Under the pieces are notes generated by a model. The model worked only from the letters and a program-made list of their open reading frames with translations. It searched no databases and was not told where the DNA came from. DNA of 38,383 bases, taken from contig JAHBMJ010003429.1 in assembly GCA_018398765.1 (NCBI GenBank), positions 41,032-79,414 of the forward strand. Direction: 5' to 3'. Source of the DNA: Chromera velia. Its lineage: Eukaryota; Sar; Chromeraceae. How positions within the stretch are numbered: position 1 is the first letter of the stretch; the number at the start of each line of letters is the position of its first letter. The position numbers and the translations under genes were made by a program. This document shows, piece by piece, positions 30,938 through 38,383 of this stretch.

Positions 30938-33900
30938 TTATTTTTCCTCTTTTTCTGCCCCTTCTTTCTCTTTTGCGGGGTTATCGTCTCGCACGTGCAT
31001 GCGCATGCCTGCACAAAGATAGTTATAAAAGAGGAGGGGATCGAGGGGCAAAGGGAATGCTTTGAGTATTTAAAAAACAATAAGGTGTCAAAAATACAAG
31101 ACGGAAGCGAAGAGCGAGATTGTTCAGGAGCAAGAAAAACGGAGATTTGTGGTGGCGTTTCTTCAGCGAGGAAGCATGCAGAGACGTTTTCAGGAAGCAA
31201 AGCAGGGCTGGACTTGAACATGAACAGAGGGACACAAACTGTGTATCAAAGTGCCGACACCGTATCTTCCCAGATAAATTACCAGCCGCTCTCCCCTTCT
31301 TCCTTCCCCTGCCCTGAATCTCATTGAACAAATTCTCCAGCCCATGTCTTTCCAGACAGGGCGACTCACCAACGTTCAACGCAGCAAGCCTGGTCTTCAG
31401 GCTGTCCAGAAGCTTCTGCACACAAATGACGGGGAGAGGAAAGAGTCGAACCAACGACACACAAATGGTGACTCAACGATGCAACCCCTCCCCCCCATCC
31501 TCCCATTCCCTCACGCAACAAACCCAAACAGATACATAACATGAGCGGTCCAACGGAGATGACGCGCTGATCCATCCTCACATACACGCACACCCTCACT
31601 TTCCACTCAGGTGGCTACTTTCAAGACGACCCCCTCACTTGATGCGCAGGGCAGTCGAATGTCGAGACCTTCCCCGTCTTGTACGTGAAGTTCACCCGGA
31701 ACGCCCGGTTCTCCTGCAGGGAGGGCATGGATTTACTTTCATACAGAATTCTTTTTCATGTAGTAAATGCACGGAACGCCCGGTTCTGCTGCAGGGAGGG
31801 CATGCATGGAGGAAATGTGAAACCAAAAAGAGGAAGGGTCATGTGCAAAGGAGCGATGTGGATGTTGACGCAAGTGAGTGCACGCGCCCTTGGTGCAAAA
31901 ATGAGTGCGATTGAGACGTACAAAGCTTTGCATGACCCCTCGATCCCCGCTGTGCTCCCTGAGGGTGAGCCGTCTGGCTCTGTAAAGGGTGCATGCACGC
32001 GTACTCTTTTTACCAACCTCTACAATCTGAGGCATGCATTCCTGCTTGAATATGAAAGTGTGTGTGCCCCCAGAGATGTTGCCAGCCATCCACGGAAGTC
32101 ACTACCAAGCAGTTATGGGAGCTTGGCAACGTATTCTTTTGACGTCTGTGGAGGATTCGGAAGATCGCTTCTCCTTAGCTCGGTCACTTCACTGACCTGG
32201 AAGTGTATGCGCTGCATTGCCTGGATGGAGTGGTTGGACCTGACTGTGCAGAGGAAGGGAGCTGTGCGGCGAGAGAGGTCCAAGGGCTCTGTGTGGAGCA
32301 GCCGGGGGGCAGCGGCAGCTGCCGCTGCAGCTTTCTGTACCTCCGCACTCAGACGCTCACCTTGCGCCTGCAAGAGCCAAGAGAGTTTTTTTTTTTTTTA
32401 AAATGCAGAAACAAAGAAAGCGCTTCTCTTGCGCCATAGAGAAACAGAATCACAGAAGTATAGAGAGGGCAGGAAGCCAACGTAAAAGAGAAAAAAAGGG
32501 AAAACGAGGCAACCCCTGCGTGTTCTGGAAGAGGGATAAAAAAGAGGTTTGATTCCTAAAGACAGAGTCAAGCCAGAATTCATGACTCATTTCAGGTAAC
32601 AAACAAAAAAAGTGATTTCTCCCTGTGCCCAGGAAGAAGTGCAGAGAGAAAGACGGACCTTCATCGAAGCCACTCCCTTCTGGAAAGAGGAATACCAACC
32701 TCCTCCTCCACTCTCCTTCGCTTTGCCCTTCTCTTTCGTTTCCACTGTCTTCTCGTCAGGGGCTTCTGCTGCAATCAAAATAGGGAGAGTGACTATATGC
32801 GCCCTCTTGCAAGAACCTCAATGGGTTAGAAAGGAAATGGGAGAGGTCGAGAAGAAAAACCCTTGGGGTGCATGGGAGGAGTAGGTCCACTCGCAGACTG
32901 CGTCCCAGCGTTTTTTTGCTCACTTTCAAAAGGATGCCGAAGTGAAACAAAATCTCTGGAAGACTCGCAGAAGCAACGGATGGCATGCGAGGTGCGAAAA
33001 GCAAACGACCTTGGCCGTGAGAGAGAAAAAGCAAGCAGAGAAGAGAGGCACAGGCGAAGGCAGAGTAAATGACCTTTTTTGTCCGGCCCCTCTGTCTTCT
33101 CTTTTTCCTTTTCTTTTTCTGCTTGCAACATCTCTTCAGAAATTTCAGACACCTCGATAATCTGATTCAGACACAGGACAAGCAGACGTTCCTCCAAGAC
33201 CTGCATGCAGGCAGTCACGCAGACATCAAGTGACAATTTGCATCTGTATTGACACAGCATCTCCAAAAGGTCACGCAGAGTGACAATAGAAGAGAAGACT
33301 GAAAGTTAGAGACAGAATGGAACAGGAACGCAGCGCATGGGTGAAATGAGGTCAGATGACTTCCTAGCAAGAAGCGGAAAGGAAATGAACATGAGATAGA
33401 AGAAACAACAGCAAAAAGGAAAAGAAGCCTGGAAGAAGGAGCAATCCGATCGAGCCCCCCTTCTTTTCGTCCCTCCCTTAAGTATGAACTAAGTGCTTGC
33501 CAATCTAGACATTCCTCCATAACTATTCCACACTTTCACTTTCCAGTACTTATCAACACGCACGCACACAGGCAACCCCTCATCCCCCAACCCACCCACC
33601 TCCTTCGGTCCCCCCTGTGCCATCGCAATGAATCTGGACATCCCGCTGCCCCCTGTCTCTCCTGTCTCTGTTCGCACCGAGAGAACCTCAAAGACCTGCA
33701 GCAGAGCACACAGATACGCCACATGTTTCTCTCAGGAAGGCAGGCAGACAGACAGACAGACAGCAGAGGCAAGCCTGTGTCGAATAAAAACGCAGCTGGC
33801 CGATACTTGCCAATTTTCTACACCTTTCATTGCGTGTGATTCTTCTAGCTGATCCAAAAAAAGAAACGGTGTGCGTGGAGCTTTCCGTGCACATGTCCAA

Positions 33901-36001
33901 CCCTGCAAGCCAATCCCCACCCTACAACAATCAAAGCATCCTTCCATGCAGGCATCCCTCCCCTCACCAACCCCCCCCCCNCCCCCCCCAAAAGCCCACC
34001 TCGAGGTCCGTCACTTTACTCCTCAAGTCCATGAGGTCAACTCTCGCACCCCCCCGGAGCCCCTGAATGGCCTTCACACTCCTCTCGTATCGAAGCATCA
34101 ACGAAGCCGGTTGGGCCTTCGTGGTAGCAGATGAAGAGGAAGAGGAGGCGCCGCCAACCAGGTTCTCTTTGCTCTTCCGAGAAGTGGGAGATGATTTCTT
34201 CCGTCTGAGTCGGGAGGCAGAGTCGTCAGCTTCCTCGTCACTCTCTCCTCCGATGGCAAACATACCCTCTTCGTCTTCTTCTTCCTCCTCCTCTTCCTCC
34301 ACTTTCGTCTTCTCCTGACTGGACGAGGACTTCTCCTCCTCCGCCTGTCCATTCTCCTCCCCTCCTTTGCCCTCTTTTTCCTTTTCCCCCTTTTCGACAA
34401 CCTTCATCTCTGTCCCTCCTTCCCCCCCCTGCTTATCTTTCTCCTTGTCCCCCTCTTCACTTCCCCTCGGACTCTCTCCAAGGACCTTCTGCTGTCCAGA
34501 CTTTGAGGTGGGAAACAGAGAAGCCATGAAGCCTGCATGCACACAGCACGCAAGCATCACACATGGCATGCGCTCTGTCTGAAAAGGGAATCTGATGTGC
34601 CTCGAGGCTTCCGAAACCCCACACCACCATCATCGTGCAGACCTTCTCTATCTCCCTCTCTCAGAAACCCACGCATGCACACCTACAACTACACCTACAC
34701 ACACACATTCACAAACTCACACATGCACACCTACAACTACACCTACACACACACATTCACAAACTCACACATGCACACCTACAAATACACCTACACACAC
34801 ACATTCACAAACTCACACATGCACACACACACACACACAAACACACACACAAATATACACACAGAGGAAGGCTTGGGGGGAGGAGGAGAAGAGCGAGTCA
34901 GAGCGCAAATGACAAGAGACCTTCCTTCATCGGCCTTCGACCGTCGATTTGAGCGTCGTAACGTACGTCTGTCTGTCTGTCTGTCTGTCAATCCAAAACA
35001 TTGAAGAAGGTTTATGTTCCTCAATCAATCAACAACTTGATCAAGCCTCCTCCCTCCCTGCTGACCTTTGGCCGTCTCTCCAAACTCCTGCAGGTGAAGA
35101 TGCTGTTTGGCGTACTGAAGACCCTCTCGAGCCTTTTCCGCAGCAGCGGCGTAGGCGAGGGCGTGGGCATTCGCCTCGCCCGTGCTCCCCTTTCGCTCCT
35201 CGCCTGCGCTTTCCCTTTCCCCTTCTCCCTCAGCTGCTGGCTGTGCTCCTTCTTCTCCTGAGGATGAAGAGGGTTGTGCCTGCAGACTCATAAGTGGACA
35301 GAAAAAGAAAGGAAAAGGGAGAGAAAGAATCTTCTTTCGTGCATGAAGACTTGAAGAGCAGAGAAGAGGGAAGACCTGGAGGGAAACAAATGCTCACGAA
35401 GCAAGAGCCAGGCAGCACGCAGGATGAAAGTGCACGATCCTCTTTGGAACGCGAAAGGAGAGGTCCTCTCCCTGCATCCGGTGGTTTTGCAGTGACGCAA
35501 AGACAAGGCGGACATACTACTCGCGTTGGAAGATGGCACGACCATGTGAACGAAAAAGAAAGCAGGAGGAAAAAAAAACATGACCGGACTCACCCCGGAG
35601 GTATTTTCATCTCCGTCTCCTCCTGCTTTCCCTTCTTCAATTCCTCCTTTACCCGCTTTCTCTTTCTCTGCCCCCTTCTGCGTCTTCTCTCTCTGCTTCC
35701 GCAATTGTTCGGAGAATTTTTCTCCAAGCGCAGTCGCCCCCTCCCTTGTGACCTTTGCGAACGAACTGAAGGCACTTGAGGCCCCCCCAAGAGCGTCTCT
35801 CCATGCAGCCCCCGCATCCGTCTTCTTCTGTCCTGCCCCCTCTTTCACACTTCCCTTCGACTCCACTGCCACGGGCTTTGCCCCCACGACCAGTTGATCT
35901 GCAATGCGAAGGTCGGCCATGGCTTGGACGACAGAAGCCCACCCTCCAGCCACAACGGCAACACGGGGAAAGCCTCGACTGAAGAGCTGCAAAGAGACAC
36001 A

Positions 36002-36056
<55 letters not shown>

Positions 36057-38383
36057 CGCAACAGTGAAGTGCTATACAAATCCACAAAGGCCGTCAAGCT
36101 ATTCAAACACCCATCCTGGGCAAGTCAAACCGGATTTCTGGGGTTGTCACAAAAGCAAATCGGGGAACAGTGAGCGAAGAGACCTTCAGAGCATTTATCT
36201 CCCTAAAAATGGTTTGTGAATGCTTGAATAATAATTGAGGGCCGAAACAAAGAAAGTTCGACGAGAACGCCATTACTGAAAGAATGAGTACCCTCATCTC
36301 CCCCCTCACCTTCAAGACCACAGCTCTGAGTGCCTCCGTCTCTCCCGCACCCGCACCGAAAAGACAGAGCGGCTTCCCCCTCACACCCTCGCACTTCATC
36401 AGCAGCCCCTCCGCATACGTCTCGTTATTCTCCAGAAGAGAGTCGCAGTCCACCTGCACGGCACCACGGAGACGTCCCAAAAGAGCCGTCCGGGGTTGAT
36501 GAGGCTGGCTGCTGTGCCCCGTTCCTTTGTTTGTTTTCTGATCAGCAGACGAGGAGGGGATGTGGGTCTCGGCTTCGTCGAAGGTCCGACAGTCCAGCAC
36601 GACTATCTGCCAATCAAGCAGATGCCTGCAACAGAACAGGCAGAGGAGACCAGAACAGGCAGGCAAGCAATCAAGTGAAATAACGGCAGGCAAAACAAAG
36701 GGGATATATTTCTGTCCTCCTCTGCTCTCCTCGGTCAGAGAGACAGACATCGATTCAGGAAATGAATCGATTCGTGCGAACGTGTGCCAGCAGTTTGAAG
36801 CTTCCTTGTCTTCGTTCTTGCCTCCAACGAATCTGTCTTTACTTTCTCCCAGTTTCCTCTCTACTCGCTCTCACATTGACTGCGCTCTTCACCCTCTCCC
36901 CCCCCTCTTCACTCACTCACTTTGCCAAGAAATCAGCTGGATCCTCCTCAGGGTATCTATCTACAAGGGCAATCCCAATCACCCCTGATGTCTTCACAGC
37001 AGAGCGACTTCTACCTGACCGCCCCCCGGAGAAGTGATGGTCTGTATCCCCGAGGGAAAGCCCCAGAGAGGTCGCTGTGGCGTCCCCAGCATCAGACTGC
37101 ATGCAGCACATTGCAAAGCCGCACAGGCGTATTAATGTCTTTTCGAATTATTCCCAAATTAGGATTCCAATCAACAGCCTTGGCACACCAGTAAACCCCA
37201 CGTCGCGTATGTCCACCCAGAGAAAGCAAGGCAAGAAGAGACTTGAACGCGACCAACAGTCATCTGTCTTTTTTTTCACGGAGTGTATAGAGATGCAACG
37301 AGCCCCTTTGTCCGGCGCAGGCGTCATCCTTTCATTGCGTCACATTTTATCTTCCTCTTTGTTCTTCTTTTCTGTCCTTCTCTATCTTTCTCTTTTTTGT
37401 CTTCGATGCTGACAGACTGTTTGACACCGATTCACAACGCCCTCCCACTGACTGACATTGATACTGTGTGTTCGTGCTTCTCTGAACACCTGTCTGTACC
37501 ACACCGTGGCCCCCTCTCTGCCGCCCTCCAGAAGGACGTCCCCCTCGTGAGGGCCTCCCATGTCGTCCCCCATCAGGGATGTCGCACTTGCACTGGCAGA
37601 GGCACCTTGCAGAACCTCTGCCTTCATTGAGGAACCCAGAGGCACTGTGCCTCCTGGTGCTGACATGGGGTCAGTGCCAGTCGTCTCCTTTTCCTTTGCT
37701 TCCTCAGGGGCTTGGTGGGGCTCTTGGGCGGTCAGAGGAGTGGAGACGGGGATAGGAGGGGTGGGTGCAACTGGAGCGGGTGGGGGAGGAGGGGGAGGCG
37801 GTGGTGGGCGTTTCTGCAGTGTCTCTTCCTTCTTCCCTTTCTCGCTTGCATCATCTACCTCCGTTCCACTTGCAAGGGGGGGAGACGGAGAGACTGGAGA
37901 CGGTGCTGAGTCAGGCAGCTGCTGGACTGGTTGAGAAGGGGGGATAGGTTCGAATTGTGTGGTTGTGGGTAGAGGATCTGAAGCCTCGGGCTTTGCCTGT
38001 GTGAGTGTTTCTGGAGGTGTTTTCGGTGAGAGATCATCCATGTCTAAGTCAAGAAGGCCCCCCCCTCCCCCGAGGCCTACTTGGGGCAGCTCTGCTTTGG
38101 ATGTTGTCGTTAGTTCTTTGTCTTCTTTTCTTCCTGTCTCTTCCTTCGGCTCCTCTCCCAAAAAGTCCACGTCCAACAGATTGTCTCCGCCTTCCCGGGG
38201 GGTGGGGCTGGTGTCTGCTGGGGCAGGTGGGGAAGGGGAGGGTTCGGGTTGAGATTCTTCCTTCGGTTGGGGGGGAGGGGGGTGTCCTGGAGAGTCGGAG
38301 AAGAAAATCCCAAAAGGGTCTTCTTCTTCCTCTTCTTTGGGGGGAGGGGCTGCAGCAGGGGGGGGAGGGTTGTGTGAGGGGAT
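30938..38383 (-). CDS. TBC1D23-like trafficking protein, 3' part, at least 13 exons (5' end outside window)
   Basis: The minus-strand chain gives 1088 residues with every junction in phase: 38383-37505, 37096-36921, 36625-36310, 35986-35594, 35279-35066, 34532-34000, 33695-33540, 33200-33074, 32768-32659, 32367-32197, 31713-31639, 31415-31370 and 31008-30938 (stop TAA). Order: a proline-rich acidic region with DPFGIF, LLDVD and LLDLD; a rhodanese-like domain (about 352-480: VVLDCRTFDEA, LRGAVQVD, KPLCLFGAGAGE, then VAVVAGGWASV) whose active-site cysteine position is glycine-rich, so inactive; an acidic and Lys/Glu-rich linker; and a C-terminal PH-like domain (VLEERLLVLCLNQIIEVSEI, IQAMQRIHF, RAFRVNFTYKTGKVSTFDC) ending with a helix (KLLDSLKTRLAAL) and a basic/acidic tail. 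Rhodanese plus this C-terminal domain is the TBC1D23 layout. TBC1D23 bridges golgins and the WASH complex on vesicles reaching the trans-Golgi. The TBC domain should lie beyond 38383. The last exon is the least certain. Confidence 0.8.
31688..31809. repeat. duplicated exon-acceptor segment in the TBC1D23-like gene
   Basis: About 35 bp around the 3' splice site of the exon beginning at 31713 (CGGAACGCCCGGTTCTCCTG plus CAGGGAGGGCATG) recurs at about 31771-31804 with one substitution. The copy lies inside the upstream intron and offers a second TGCAG acceptor. Confidence 0.85.
33981..33981. other. ambiguous base in a C run
   Basis: Single n within about 19 C residues, in the intron between exons 34532-34000 and 33695-33540. 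The homopolymer length is probably unreliable. Confidence 0.99.
34681..34824. repeat. 48-bp intronic minisatellite, three units
   Basis: Units starting ACCTACAA(C/A)TACACC at 34681, 34729 and 34777, nearly identical, followed by CA repeats. They lie in the intron 34533-35065 of the TBC1D23-like gene. Thr/His frames through it are artefacts. Confidence 0.95.
34966..34989. repeat. GTCT tetranucleotide microsatellite
   Basis: Five to six GTCT units in the same intron as the 48-bp minisatellite. Confidence 0.9.
35998..36050. repeat. CA then GA microsatellite in the TBC1D23-like gene
   Basis: About 11 CA units followed by about 14 GA units in intron 35987-36309. On the transcript this puts a CT then GT tract directly before the acceptor of the exon starting at 35986. 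Confidence 0.95.

Noticed and set aside
34537-35004. Thr/His-rich ORFs on the plus strand
   Set aside because: They translate the 48-bp intronic minisatellite and CA repeats on the strand opposite the TBC1D23-like gene.
37559-37947. Gly-rich plus-strand ORFs opposite the proline-rich exon
   Set aside because: They are antisense shadows of the TBC1D23-like exon, whose minus-strand frame has the splice chain and motifs.

Overview
The window looks like nuclear DNA of a protist with spliced genes, short GT-AG introns, long stretches of CT/GA-rich low-complexity DNA, frequent TGCATGC tracts and many mobile-element remnants. This profile fits an alveolate of the chromerid type (Chromera-like). That is an inference from style, not from a marker gene. 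One ambiguous base (33981) and a 13-G run at the left edge suggest an assembled scaffold.

Layout from left to right. Positions 1-5900 are CT/GA-rich low-complexity DNA in which I can support no gene. 6091-8026 is a DNA transposon-like element with long terminal inverted repeats (TIRs) and a short spliced-looking cargo ORF. 9156-10256 (-) is an ankyrin-repeat gene whose frame is crossed by one TGA. It is divergent from 10961-12686 (+), a two-domain class II aldolase/adducin-family protein. 14982-17796 (+) is a multi-exon gene that appears to join a CCCH zinc finger to ankyrin repeats and shows an apparent one-base frame slip. 17800-23380 is a mobile-element island holding LINE 3' ends, small TIR elements, a 33-bp minisatellite and a 1.18-kb hAT-like element with a perfect 8-bp target duplication.

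23387-27406 (-) is a nine-exon RAD51 paralogue. Its Walker A and B motifs and C-terminal motifs match XRCC3, and every splice junction keeps the frame. It is divergent from 28745-29491 (+), an intronless SGNH hydrolase with an N-myristoylation-type start. A 480-bp CT/CTTT tract follows. 30938-38383 (-) is the 3' part of a large gene in at least 13 exons: a proline-rich region with clathrin-box motifs, a rhodanese-like domain of the inactive kind, an acidic linker and a C-terminal PH-like domain. This is the order seen in TBC1D23 (Golgi tethering of endosomal vesicles). The TBC domain would lie beyond the right edge.

The genes are independent and do not form a pathway. Shared themes are ankyrin-repeat genes with frame damage, GC-rich islands upstream of three gene starts, and insertion of repeats into introns and intergenic DNA. 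I found no tRNA, rRNA or CRISPR array that I can support; one degenerate tRNA-like stretch is listed with low confidence.
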